This document shows positions 40,750-49,352 of a DNA stretch of 64,000 nucleotides, one piece after another (position 1 is the first letter of the stretch; each line of letters begins with the position of its first letter). The notes beneath the pieces are model-generated. The model worked only from the letters and a program-made list of their open reading frames with translations. It did not search any database and was not told the origin of the DNA. Position numbers and translations under genes: made by a program. The DNA lies in contig JAOAHZ010000001.1 in assembly GCA_026414975.1 (NCBI GenBank), forward strand, positions 311,547 to 375,546, in the 5' to 3' direction. The DNA comes from Bacteroidia bacterium (GTDB taxonomy: Bacteria; Bacteroidota; Bacteroidia; SpSt-205).

Positions 40750-43700
40750 ATGCCTAACCGCCTGCACTACTCTCTGCTGGTTGTAGGACTCCTCTGGGCT
40801 CAGTTGAATGGCACTTATACTATTGGCTCTGGAGGAGATTACAATACGATACAAGACGCTCTTAATGCCCTCGCCTCCCAGGGGGTATCGGGGAATGTAG
40901 TCTTTCAAATCCTACCCTCTTACACAGGGGAAGATATCAATACCGTCAATTGTCTTATTGTCAATCCTTACTCAGGCATGGGTACCCACAATGTAACCCT
41001 AACCGTGCATCCAACCCGAACGACCATAGCCGAAGTGGCCTTGGATCCCTCTTCTTTGTCATCGGAGCGTTTTGTTTTACGATTCAATGGCATTAATAAC
41101 TTTACGATAGATGGGGGACCTAATCGCCTCTTGCGTTTTCGGGTCGGCTCCCCCGATGTGGGTTTGGGGGTGATCGGACTCATACCCACTGGTCCTAATC
41201 CTTGTCGGAATATCACAATCAAGAATATAGAAGTAGATGGTGGAAGCAAGAGTCAGACGAGGGTGGGAATCTATCTTGGGTCGGCCACCTCTTTTCCAGG
41301 AGCCCCTACCGTGGGGGGAAATCATAACAACCGTATAGAAAACTGCTGGATATATCGGGTTCAAGAGGGGGTTATTTTGCATGGAAGTTCTGCCAGCACG
41401 AGGGACATTGGCAATACCATATTGAGGTGCAAAATCGGTCATCCTAACTTAGTGCGTAGCTGGGGTGGCGGTGGTGATTATCGCTCTGGCATTGTGGCCG
41501 TTCATCAGGATGGGCTGCGTATAGAACGAGACACCATTTTCAATGCTAGTAGTGACCAAAACTATGGATTCTCAGGTATCCTACTGGGAGCTCCTCCTGG
41601 ATCAACCGTCTTTCCCACCTCAACAATGCCTTGCGTCAATACACACATAGCAGCAAACTGGATTCATAGCTTAGAGTATTCTGGCACAGGGGGATGGGAC
41701 GTCAATGGTATGCGCGTCTATGTAGGAAGTGTCACGAACGCCAACGTATTCATCTACAATAACTTCATTGCTGGCATCATTGCAGATGGATTTAGCTCCC
41801 CAGGTGGTTCGTGGAATGCCTATGGAATTTTACTTCAGGGCTCTTCTAATGCCAACGCTGGAATTTATGTGTATCACAACTCTATCCACCTATATGGCAC
41901 TCCTTCTACAAACTCCCCTCCCTCCACCTCTACTCCTTCCTGTATAGCGATTCGGTCGGGCATCACCGGAGGTGTGTATATTCGCAATAACATTTTGCAA
42001 AACGCGCAAACTCCTGCGGGGACCGCTTTGCCCACCCGTACTACGGTGGCGATTGCCTATGAGGGCTCCAGCCCCAGTGTGTTTGCCGAGTTAGACAATA
42101 ACGCCTACTATGTAAGCAACGCAAATGGGGCAAGCTATGCTTTTGTAGGGGCTTTAGGTACAAATCGCTATGCTACAATCGCTGCGTGGCGTACGGCGGT
42201 TGGTGGGGGACGTGAGCAGAATAGCATCCAGCTTGCCAGTCCTTTGCCCTTCGTTTCTACTACGGACCTACACTTACCTCTCTCAGCTGCTGAACTCCCA
42301 GTTGAAGGAGGAGGGGTCTTTATTACCTCTCCATTGAGTATCAATACAGATATAGACGGCGAGTCTCGCCCTATTGGAACGCCTACAGGTCCCGATATTG
42401 GAGCAGATGAGATGCTGGTGCCTCCTTGTCCGAGCTCTATCACAGCTGGGACACTCAGCATAACTCCGGCCAGTGTGGAGGCGGGGTTACAAAGCTTTAC
42501 GATTACGGCGGCTGGCCCTGTTACCCTTCCCGCTGAGTGGCAAATATCCATCAATGGAGGTCCATGGACTACTCTTCAGCCTTATCAGGCTTCAGCTCCC
42601 AGCATTACATACACGCCTCAGCAGGCGGGTACTTATGAGTTTCGGATTGTAGCGCGGGTGGCTCGGTATCATCAGACCTGCCCTGGTCTTCAAAATGATA
42701 CTTCTGCTGCTGTCTCCGGCGTAGCTACCTGTCCCTCCAACCTTAGCACCGGCACGATCTCAACCAGTACCACGAGTCAGCCTGCGGGGAATCCATTTAC
42801 TATCACATCAACGGGGCCTGTAAGTCTTCCTGCTCAGTGGGAAGATTCCAGTGCCGCTGGCGGATGGAATGTAGTGGCTCCCTACTCAGGTTCTACCTTC
42901 AACTACACGCCCTCATCCCCTGGCACCTACTACCTTAGGTTAGCTGCTTTACCCCCCACTGGCTGCTCAGGTTCCCCTTTATACTCTAATGTGCTTGTTT
43001 TGACTGCCACTGCCACTGGCAATACCATATTAGACCCTCTAAACATTACTCCTCAGACCCCTACCCGCACCGATACCACTGTAAGCGGAGACCTTAGTTT
43101 GCCCCCTTTTACCGATACTTATACGGGCCCTAGCAATCGCCCCACCCCAGATATATTCTTCATGTATATCCTGCGGGAATGCTTGGACTCTATCCGCATA
43201 ACTACCTGTCCTACGCAGCCTCCTAATCATGATACTTACCTTCATGTTATTCACAAGAGAACTGGACGAACCCTTTATACGGACGGCGGGCGTTGCAACT
43301 TTCTCAACCAAGCTGAGATTTTCGCCTTTCATGATCCGGCTGCGACAGGAAGCCAGAATGTCACCAGCACAACGAGCTATCGGGCTGGAATGCGTTTAGC
43401 GGCTAATGATACTCTCATTATTGTGGTAGAGCACTGGTTTTCTACGTATGTAGGGCCATTTGTCTTACAAGTACAAGAGTTTCGTTATAACCCACTCAAC
43501 CAGCCTACTCTGCCCAATCCTCCCTTCTTTGGCTCTGATACCAGTCGAGTCTGCTGGCGGGGGGGCACGGCTTATGATACCCTTAGTACGGGCATTAATG
43601 TGCCGGGCATCATTCATAGGTGGTACCGGAATGGGCAGCTCGTACCTGGAATAGATACATCCGTATTTATACCTCAATTCACACGCCCTGGAGTAGATAC

Positions 43701-44331
43701 CATAGTTGTAGAGCTACGCTCAGCCTCTACCTCATACTGTGCCCCCGCCTCTGCTACTCCTCGGGACACTATCTATGTAGTAGTTGACTCTCTGCCAGAT
43801 GTGCATTTCCTTGTGAACGGAAGCCCTTACTTTCATCTAAACTACGCTGATATACAGGCAACAGGTAGCACGGTATGCGTGGAATATATGGCTTCTACGA
43901 ATGTCTATGATTCCTACACGTGGCGAATAGGAGGGTCTACCTACACGGGCCCAGGTCCTCATGTTGAGTGTTATGGTCCATCCGTGACATCGGATGTGGT
44001 TGTGTTGGTAACAACCAATGGAGCTTGTCTCAGGCGGGATACTCTATTCGTCACCATTGATCGCACCAGTAGCCTGTTAGCTTCCCACAGCTACATAAAA
44101 GCCTATCCTAACCCAGCGCAAGATGTACTTTATATCGCCTCAGCTAACTCGGGAGAAGCTGAGGTACGGATTTATGAGTTATCAGGGCAGGAGCTTCTGT
44201 CGAGCAGGGTGAGCCTAAGGGGTGGCGAACCATTCAGACTTCGCTTGCCTTCGATACCCATGGGCATCTATATATTAGAAGTCCGCTTAGGAGACCACCT
44301 TCTTAGAGAGCGCCTAATGATAGAGAAATAA
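40750..44331 (+). CDS. large secreted beta-helix protein, T9SS type A
   Basis: 1193 aa exported protein. The signal peptide ends 'VVGLLWAQ' (about residue 18). Residues 20-560 resemble a right-handed parallel beta-helix ('GTYTIGSGGDYNTIQDALNALASQGVSGNVVFQI', 'NNFTIDGG', 'RNITIKNIEVDGG', 'HNNRIENCWIYRVQEGVIL'), ending 'TDIDGESRPIGTPTGPDIGADEM', as in pectate-lyase-like surface proteins. Two related Ig-like repeats (about 565-670 and 670-765) share 'CPS...TGTISTS' and '(T/N)YTPxxxGTY'. A pre-peptidase-like domain and a PKD-like part follow. The last ~80 residues are a type A sorting domain ('IKAYPNPAQDVLYI...MGIYILEV...LMIEK'). No lyase catalytic residues can be assigned. It has its own promoter and terminator. 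Confidence 0.9.
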   Translation: MPNRLHYSLLVVGLLWAQLNGTYTIGSGGDYNTIQDALNALASQGVSGNVVFQILPSYTGEDINTVNCLIVNPYSGMGTHNVTLTVHPTRTTIAEVALDPSSLSSERFVLRFNGINNFTIDGGPNRLLRFRVGSPDVGLGVIGLIPTGPNPCRNITIKNIEVDGGSKSQTRVGIYLGSATSFPGAPTVGGNHNNRIENCWIYRVQEGVILHGSSASTRDIGNTILRCKIGHPNLVRSWGGGGDYRSGIVAVHQDGLRIERDTIFNASSDQNYGFSGILLGAPPGSTVFPTSTMPCVNTHIAANWIHSLEYSGTGGWDVNGMRVYVGSVTNANVFIYNNFIAGIIADGFSSPGGSWNAYGILLQGSSNANAGIYVYHNSIHLYGTPSTNSPPSTSTPSCIAIRSGITGGVYIRNNILQNAQTPAGTALPTRTTVAIAYEGSSPSVFAELDNNAYYVSNANGASYAFVGALGTNRYATIAAWRTAVGGGREQNSIQLASPLPFVSTTDLHLPLSAAELPVEGGGVFITSPLSINTDIDGESRPIGTPTGPDIGADEMLVPPCPSSITAGTLSITPASVEAGLQSFTITAAGPVTLPAEWQISINGGPWTTLQPYQASAPSITYTPQQAGTYEFRIVARVARYHQTCPGLQNDTSAAVSGVATCPSNLSTGTISTSTTSQPAGNPFTITSTGPVSLPAQWEDSSAAGGWNVVAPYSGSTFNYTPSSPGTYYLRLAALPPTGCSGSPLYSNVLVLTATATGNTILDPLNITPQTPTRTDTTVSGDLSLPPFTDTYTGPSNRPTPDIFFMYILRECLDSIRITTCPTQPPNHDTYLHVIHKRTGRTLYTDGGRCNFLNQAEIFAFHDPAATGSQNVTSTTSYRAGMRLAANDTLIIVVEHWFSTYVGPFVLQVQEFRYNPLNQPTLPNPPFFGSDTSRVCWRGGTAYDTLSTGINVPGIIHRWYRNGQLVPGIDTSVFIPQFTRPGVDTIVVELRSASTSYCAPASATPRDTIYVVVDSLPDVHFLVNGSPYFHLNYADIQATGSTVCVEYMASTNVYDSYTWRIGGSTYTGPGPHVECYGPSVTSDVVVLVTTNGACLRRDTLFVTIDRTSSLLASHSYIKAYPNPAQDVLYIASANSGEAEVRIYELSGQELLSSRVSLRGGEPFRLRLPSIPMGIYILEVRLGDHLLRERLMIEK

Positions 44332-44368
44332 AAGCAGCTATCCACAACCTGCATCTCCCCTCTCCCGT

Positions 44369-44422
44369 GCCCCGCTGTTCTCCCTATCTTTTGAGGTGGG
44401 CAGCGGGGCGTTAGTTTATTTT
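44369..44422 (+). terminator. probable terminator after the beta-helix T9SS gene
   Basis: Inverted repeat GCCCCGCTG (44369-44377) / CAGCGGGGC (44401-44409) with a 23-nt loop, followed by GTTAGTTTATTTT. The loop is long, but the stem is a perfect 9 bp and lies 38 nt after the stop. The T-rich tail overlaps the next gene's -7 region. Confidence 0.7.
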
Positions 44423-44423
44423 G
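44416..44423 (+). promoter_or_regulatory. weak -7 box TTATTTTG for the small TPR gene
   Basis: One mismatch to TAnnTTTG; 8 nt before the ATG at 44432, inside the T-rich tail of the terminator. Confidence 0.4.
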
Positions 44424-44431
44424 GACCTTAG

Positions 44432-44905
44432 ATGAGACGAACTGAGGTTGTGCTTGCACTTACAGTTCTGCTAAAGGGCCTCTGGGCTCAAAATCGTTCA
44501 GCTCTATATGAGCGAGCCCAGGGTTGGACTCGGCGTGGGCAATCTGATAGTGCCCTGGCTATCTGGCGTTCCCTCCTTTTGATAGAGCGCGATTCAATGG
44601 CCCTTGCTCTTATCTACCAGCAGTTAGGCTTAGTGGCCTTGCAACGACGAGATAGTGTAGAAGCTCTGCGACTTTGGAAAAAGAGCCTTCATTATCATCC
44701 AGCATACACCGTGGCTCGTCAAAACTATGGCTGGTTATATTCCAAACTGCGCCGCCCCCCTGAAGAAAGTCCCCTTGAGCGCACCCTGTACGAGCCCCAT
44801 GTCATCCCATTGGAACGAAACCCTCCTTTCATGGGGAGTAGGCATGTCGTGGCAAAACCTAAAACAGTCTTATGGTTGCTGCAAGTGCGGGGGAAAGAGC
44901 CCTAA
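44432..44905 (+). CDS. exported TPR-like small protein
   Basis: 157 aa. The signal peptide 'VVLALTVLLKGLWA|QN' is cleaved near residue 19. Residues 22-110 form TPR-like helix pairs ('ALYERAQGWTRRGQSDSALAIWRSLLLIERD', 'ALIYQQLGLVALQRRDSVEALRLWKKSLHYHPAY'). The C-terminal 45 residues are Pro-rich and basic with no recognised motif. It is probably periplasmic or outer-membrane associated; its function is unknown. It lies between two T9SS cargo genes, which may be significant. Confidence 0.72.
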   Translation: MRRTEVVLALTVLLKGLWAQNRSALYERAQGWTRRGQSDSALAIWRSLLLIERDSMALALIYQQLGLVALQRRDSVEALRLWKKSLHYHPAYTVARQNYGWLYSKLRRPPEESPLERTLYEPHVIPLERNPPFMGSRHVVAKPKTVLWLLQVRGKEP

Positions 44906-44921
44906 TGTTGTGTAAAGGAGT

Positions 44922-44929
44922 TATATTTG
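44922..44929 (+). promoter_or_regulatory. -7 box TATATTTG for the beta-propeller T9SS gene
   Basis: Perfect TAnnTTTG; 4 nt before the ATG at 44934. Confidence 0.7.
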
Positions 44930-44933
44930 CCTC

Positions 44934-47774
44934 ATGCGGCGTTTACTCATCGCACTTGGAGCCTCATTGGCAGGACTTCTTGTATTCCAAATCAGTTGGC
45001 ATCCTCAAAGCGTTTATCTAGAAAGCTCCGCCTCCTACTTTCCGTGGGAACCAGTCGGACCTTATAACTTGGGGCATATTCTAACCTGTGGCGTTCGGTT
45101 TGGGAATAAAGTATTCGTCGGCTCAGCTTTCGGGGGCCTATATGAGTCGGGGGACGGTGGTCGGAGCTGGAAACCCGTCCAAAGCTTTACTCTTAATCAG
45201 AATGGGGAGGCCGTATATAGAGCTCTTTCGGTTGTATCTCTCGCCGTAGATGGAAATAACCTATATGTTGGCACAGGCAATGTACCGCTATTTAATGCGG
45301 CTGGCGTATCTCATAGGGTTATAGATACGCTGCGGGGCAATATACTGGGTGGATTTGGTCTCCCTGGCATGGGAGTCTATGTATCGTCTGATGGTGGGAA
45401 TACTTTTTCTAACCAAAACTCTACTTGGCGCTTATCCTATCCTGCTATCTCCTATCGTCCCGCTTATGAGGGAGCTGGGGCTGTCGTGAATGTCATAGAC
45501 ATAGCGGCTTCTGAAGGTAAAGTGGCGATTTTGGCTCCTGATAGTTTGCTTATATCCTTAGATGGGCTACAGACCATAGAGAAGCGGCCTATACCTGGCG
45601 GACGGCCACCTCGTAGTGTCACTTGGGGGGCGAATGGCACCCTATTTTTAGCTACTACGGATACGCTGTATCGTTCCGAAGATAATGGACAGAGTTTCAC
45701 CCCCATAAGGGGTCTCTCCCTTCCTTCTGAGGTTACACAGCCTGGAACCTCCTCTGCCTACGGGCGAAGTGGATTTGGAGGCTCCACCATAGTCGTCCGA
45801 GCTGCACCTTCTAATCCTAATATTATCTATGCAGCCAGCGCTGGTAGCACGGGTAGGCTCATCTGTGTGTGGGCCTCCTCTGACAATGGGCTTACATGGA
45901 ATGCAATCTCTTCTGCTCAGAATGCTTCATTCAATGTCCTAGACTCTGCAAATGTGGGGATTTTAGCACTTAGAATAGACCCTCAGGACCCTACTCGTAT
46001 TCTTATTGGAGGTCGTCAAATATGGGAGTTCTCCCCTCAAAATGGATGGCAGCGCATCATTCCTTCTAATGTAGATGGCATCGTGCTGTCGCTGCCTCGG
46101 CCTATACGAGACTTTGTCTTTTTAGACAATGGAGCCTTTTTAGTGATAGGTACAGGGCGCCTTTTGCGCATCATAGATAATGGAACTCGGGCCGAGGATG
46201 CAACCCGCGGCATTCAGGCTTCTCCTATTTTGTCGGTTTCTATTGCTTCGAATGGCGATTTGTATGCTTCTGGTCCGACTCCTCTAAATATCACGATGCA
46301 TTACACGGAGAGCGATCCCATAGGTATATTTAGACTCCTCAACTTGGGTAGTCCTTTTAGTCCCGTTACTTCACCTGTAGGATATGTGGCTGCCAGCATG
46401 CGCTTCCCCGGCTCAGCTTACTTTTCGTATCAAGGGGGGCGGCTGCGTTTATCTACGGATAGATCGGGGCGTTTCCTTTCGGTCTATAACCCTCCGGCTC
46501 CTTCTGCATTTTACAGACAAACCACCGCTGATAGTATTCAGCCACCTTCTAATCGTACCTCCTTTACGGAAGATCGTCCAGCAGCAGCTGGTCCTGTTTA
46601 CCCGCCATTTGCTTTGGTGGAAAGTTTTCCCGAACTTTTGATTGATCGCAATAGGTATCTTGCTGGTGTATCGCATTTATTCATAGCCACCTCCCGCCAT
46701 CTATGGTATATATCTAACTCTATCACCAATGTAGTGGACTCCCTTCAGTACTGGAGTCGAGTCAGTCCTACTTTTATTAGCAACCTCACGGCTGCAGCCA
46801 CCATTCCTGACTACTACCGCAGCACAAACAGTATCCCAACAGCTATGGCGGTTAGCCTTGACGATAATGGGGATTGCACCGTGTGGATTGGCAGCTCTAA
46901 CGGCGAGCTTCGACGAATCCAAAAGGCTCAGGACATTACTCTGGATCGGTCAGCCAGCTATAACTTTGAGAACCTCACACCCTCTATAGCTACCCTTTTA
47001 GAGGGCCGAACCATCAGCGCTATAGCGATTCATCCGAAAAATCCCGACCTTCTGGCTATCGCCACGAGCTCTTATCGGGGTCCAGATGCTCGCATATTTC
47101 TCACCACTAATGCCAGGGATGCCAATCCTAACTTCATTTCCATCCATGGCAACCTCCCTAATATACCTGTCTATAGCCTCTTCTTCCATCCAGACTCAGC
47201 TCGGCTGCTTTTGGCGGGGACCCAGTGGGGCTTATGGCGCTGTGTAGATGTAAGCAATCCTACATGGGAAGAGATGACAGGAGAAACGGTGGGGCGAGTA
47301 CCCGTAACAGCTATCGCATGGAAGCCATACCGTTATCAAATAGATACAGTGGATCGTTCAGACCCCGAGGCGCCTGTGTGGGAGGCTCGAGCCCTCCCTG
47401 ACCCAGAGCGTCCTATTTACATCGCTACATGGGGACGCGGTATTTGGAAGATTAGTAGTCGTTCGGCTACCTCTCTCCCTACGGCTGCTTCTGCCCAACC
47501 GATTCGGGTGGAAGCCTTTCCCAATCCCTTCGGAGAGGATATCAAGATAAAGTTATCAGCTCCTATGGGTACCAAGCAGATTAGCTGGCAGCTTCTCAAT
47601 CTATCAGGCCAGCGATTGGGTGGGCATACCCATTCTGACCCTTTGCCGGCCGGAGAGCACACCTTCTCTTGGCGGGTGGGTCAGCTCCCCCTTGGTGTCT
47701 ATTTCATACAGGTAGAGGCTATAGATCAGCAAGGCCGACGCTACGCTCAAACCTTCAAGCTCCTTCATCAGTAA
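44934..47774 (+). CDS. secreted sortilin/BNR-type beta-propeller protein, T9SS type A
   Basis: 946 aa exported protein. A hydrophobic N-terminus ('LLIALGASLAGLLVFQI') is the signal peptide. The body consists of Asp-box/BNR-like blades: 'FGGLYESGDGGRSWKPV', 'GVYVSSDGGNTF', 'TLYRSEDNGQSFTPI' and 'CVWASSDNGLTWNAI', as in sortilin/VPS10 or photosystem-stability-factor propellers. The final ~85 residues are a type A sorting domain ('IRVEAFPNPFGEDIKI...LPLGVYFIQVEAI'). Such proteins often bind or degrade glycans or act as surface scaffolds; no catalytic residues are identified. It has its own -7 box and a strong terminator. Confidence 0.88.
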   Translation: MRRLLIALGASLAGLLVFQISWHPQSVYLESSASYFPWEPVGPYNLGHILTCGVRFGNKVFVGSAFGGLYESGDGGRSWKPVQSFTLNQNGEAVYRALSVVSLAVDGNNLYVGTGNVPLFNAAGVSHRVIDTLRGNILGGFGLPGMGVYVSSDGGNTFSNQNSTWRLSYPAISYRPAYEGAGAVVNVIDIAASEGKVAILAPDSLLISLDGLQTIEKRPIPGGRPPRSVTWGANGTLFLATTDTLYRSEDNGQSFTPIRGLSLPSEVTQPGTSSAYGRSGFGGSTIVVRAAPSNPNIIYAASAGSTGRLICVWASSDNGLTWNAISSAQNASFNVLDSANVGILALRIDPQDPTRILIGGRQIWEFSPQNGWQRIIPSNVDGIVLSLPRPIRDFVFLDNGAFLVIGTGRLLRIIDNGTRAEDATRGIQASPILSVSIASNGDLYASGPTPLNITMHYTESDPIGIFRLLNLGSPFSPVTSPVGYVAASMRFPGSAYFSYQGGRLRLSTDRSGRFLSVYNPPAPSAFYRQTTADSIQPPSNRTSFTEDRPAAAGPVYPPFALVESFPELLIDRNRYLAGVSHLFIATSRHLWYISNSITNVVDSLQYWSRVSPTFISNLTAAATIPDYYRSTNSIPTAMAVSLDDNGDCTVWIGSSNGELRRIQKAQDITLDRSASYNFENLTPSIATLLEGRTISAIAIHPKNPDLLAIATSSYRGPDARIFLTTNARDANPNFISIHGNLPNIPVYSLFFHPDSARLLLAGTQWGLWRCVDVSNPTWEEMTGETVGRVPVTAIAWKPYRYQIDTVDRSDPEAPVWEARALPDPERPIYIATWGRGIWKISSRSATSLPTAASAQPIRVEAFPNPFGEDIKIKLSAPMGTKQISWQLLNLSGQRLGGHTHSDPLPAGEHTFSWRVGQLPLGVYFIQVEAIDQQGRRYAQTFKLLHQ

Positions 47775-47793
47775 AACTCATAGGCTTCTCTCA

Positions 47794-47826
47794 ATCCCCC
47801 GTTCTATTGGGCGGGGGATTTTTTTT
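47794..47826 (+). terminator. Rho-independent terminator after the beta-propeller gene
   Basis: Arms ATCCCCCG (47794-47801) and CGGGGGAT (47812-47819), 10-nt loop, followed by a run of eight T. It lies 20 nt after the stop codon. The last T of the tract is the first base of the rplU -7 box. Confidence 0.9.
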
Positions 47827-47833
47827 ATACTTG
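47826..47833 (+). promoter_or_regulatory. -7 box TATACTTG for rplU-rpmA
   Basis: One mismatch to TAnnTTTG; 9 nt before the ATG at 47843. It abuts the preceding terminator T-tract. Confidence 0.55.
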
Positions 47834-47842
47834 CCCCCATCT

Positions 47843-48145
47843 ATGCTGGCTATCATAGAGCTAGGAGGGCAGCAGTGGAAGGTTACGCCTGGCATGCGCA
47901 TTGCCGTCAATAAGCTCCCCTACGAGGTAGGCGCAGAGATTATGATAAATAAAGCCCTCCTTGTAGAAAAAGACGGGCAAGTTTTCATAGGCAAGCCCTA
48001 TGTGCCCGTCTCGATCCAAGCTAAAGTAGAAGCTCACATCCGAGCGCCCAAGGTAGTGGTCTTCAAGAAAAAGCGTCGCAAAGGCTATAAACGCAAGCGA
48101 GGGCATCGCCAACTGATGACTCTTGTATCTATTCAATCTGTATAA
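47843..48145 (+). CDS. rplU: 50S ribosomal protein L21
   Basis: 100 aa, normal L21 length. It begins 'MLAIIELGGQQWKVTPGMRIAVNKL' and has the basic end 'VFKKKRRKGYKRKRGHRQLMTLVSI'. L21 binds 23S rRNA near L20. The long frame starting at 47669 runs through the terminator and promoter, so ATG 47843 is the start. rpmA follows after 3 nt, the standard L21-L27 pair. Confidence 0.97.
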   Translation: MLAIIELGGQQWKVTPGMRIAVNKLPYEVGAEIMINKALLVEKDGQVFIGKPYVPVSIQAKVEAHIRAPKVVVFKKKRRKGYKRKRGHRQLMTLVSIQSV

Positions 48146-48148
48146 CCT

Positions 48149-48418
48149 ATGGCACATAAAAAGGGACTAGGAAGCACTCGAAATGGACGGGAGTCCGAGA
48201 GCAAGCGATTGGGTGTAAAGCTATTTGGAGGTCAACTGGCTCGGCCGGGCCACATTATTGTACGCCAGCGGGGGACCCGCTTTTGGCCTGGCAGTGGTGT
48301 CAAGATGGGTAAAGATCATACGCTTTTCGCTACCATAGAGGGGATTGTGCACTTCCGTAGCCGCAGAGGGCGCAAGTATGTAGAGGTTCGCCCGTTACTC
48401 CTTACGCCAGAAGCGTAG
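48149..48418 (+). CDS. rpmA: 50S ribosomal protein L27
   Basis: 89 aa. The N-terminus '[24 protein letters not shown]' reaches the peptidyl transferase centre in the ribosome. '[35 protein letters not shown]' is the family core. There is no cleavable N-terminal extension of the Firmicutes kind. The end overlaps the convergent LD-carboxypeptidase gene by 24 bp. Confidence 0.97.
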   Translation: MAHKKGLGSTRNGRESESKRLGVKLFGGQLARPGHIIVRQRGTRFWPGSGVKMGKDHTLFATIEGIVHFRSRRGRKYVEVRPLLLTPEA

Positions 48419-49321
48419 CTTCCCTACTGACTCTTGGATGAGGAGGTGAGCCCATGCTCCGATAGGGATAGGGAAGTTGGTTTCTTGATGTCCTACGGGA
48501 AAGCCACTGGCTATGGGTGCGAGAGAGCCTGTACTATCTGACGCTATTTGCTGGGGTGAAAGGCTATACTCCTCTTCTTCATCATCTGACATGGCGGTAA
48601 GCCCTCCTATCACCAAAGCCGCTGCTTTGTGATACCAACCTGCGTTGTGCAGATGCCAGCTCATACGGTCCAGCTTATAGTAGTATTCGCTTGTCTCCTC
48701 CCAGAAAAGGATAGGGCGGCTTTCCCATTCCTTTAGGTCAAGTGGGGTGCCGCATAGGGTTTGTAGGAGCGACAGATTGCCTCCTAAAAGCGGACCAAAA
48801 GCGGTACCCACTCGCCATGCGTCCCAAGGGCGTCGTTGCCAAGTTAGAGTGCAATCCAGCTCCTCGCTCTGCAAAAGCTGAAGCAATAGCTCAAGTGCCT
48901 TTGGAGATACTCTGTGAGGAATGTGGGCGGCGACTGGTCCATGTATAGCTACTATACCTGCCCGTGCAGCGCCCCATAGAAGCGGGGTGATATCGCTAAA
49001 TCCAATAAGCCATTTAGGGTAGCGTTGAAGACCCTCCCACGATAATCGCCGCCATAAATGACTGACTCCATGCCCCCCTCGCACGAACCAGATAGCTCGG
49101 ACTTCTGGATTATCTAAAGCTGCCTGAAGTTGAACAAGCCGATGTGCAGCTGTACCTGCCAGAGCCCCCTCTCGGGCAAAAAGGCCAGCCTCATACCTTA
49201 CTTTCCAACCCTGATTTTCAGTAAACTCCATAAAAGGTCTAATGTCAGCCGGATATACCTGCCGAGAGGGGGCTACCAACACTATACTATCTCCTGGCCG
49301 AAGAGGGGCAGGCCATCGCAC
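48395..49321 (-). CDS. LD-carboxypeptidase, S66 family
   Basis: 308 aa serine peptidase cleaving the L-Lys/Dap-D-Ala bond of murein tetrapeptides during wall recycling (LdcA/MccF family). The N-terminus '[18 protein letters not shown]' is typical. The nucleophile Ser is in 'LIGFSDIT', the Glu in '[16 protein letters not shown]', and the His in '[11 protein letters not shown]'. 'RGGHG' replaces the usual RGGYG. I set the start at GTG 49321: a perfect TACCTTTG box lies 3 nt upstream, and the apparent TTG start at 49327 is the end of that box. Confidence 0.9.
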   Translation of the reverse strand: MRWPAPLRPGDSIVLVAPSRQVYPADIRPFMEFTENQGWKVRYEAGLFAREGALAGTAAHRLVQLQAALDNPEVRAIWFVRGGHGVSHLWRRLSWEGLQRYPKWLIGFSDITPLLWGAARAGIVAIHGPVAAHIPHRVSPKALELLLQLLQSEELDCTLTWQRRPWDAWRVGTAFGPLLGGNLSLLQTLCGTPLDLKEWESRPILFWEETSEYYYKLDRMSWHLHNAGWYHKAAALVIGGLTAMSDDEEEEYSLSPQQIASDSTGSLAPIASGFPVGHQETNFPIPIGAWAHLLIQESVGKLRFWRKE

Positions 49322-49324
49322 AGG

Positions 49325-49332
49325 CAAAGGTA
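49325..49332 (-). promoter_or_regulatory. -7 box TACCTTTG for the LD-carboxypeptidase gene
   Basis: Perfect match on the minus strand; 3 nt before GTG 49321. Eight bp separate it from the divergent GT2 box. Confidence 0.68.
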
Positions 49333-49340
49333 GCCCATCG

Positions 49341-49348
49341 TATTTTTG
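49341..49348 (+). promoter_or_regulatory. -7 box TATTTTTG for the GT2 gene
   Basis: Perfect TAnnTTTG; 4 nt before GTG 49353. It supports this start over the upstream frame extension. Confidence 0.7.
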
Positions 49349-49352
49349 TAGA

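Noticed and set aside
47669-47842. N-terminal extension of L21
   Set aside because: The frame passes through a terminator and the rplU -7 box; real L21 begins at ATG 47843.
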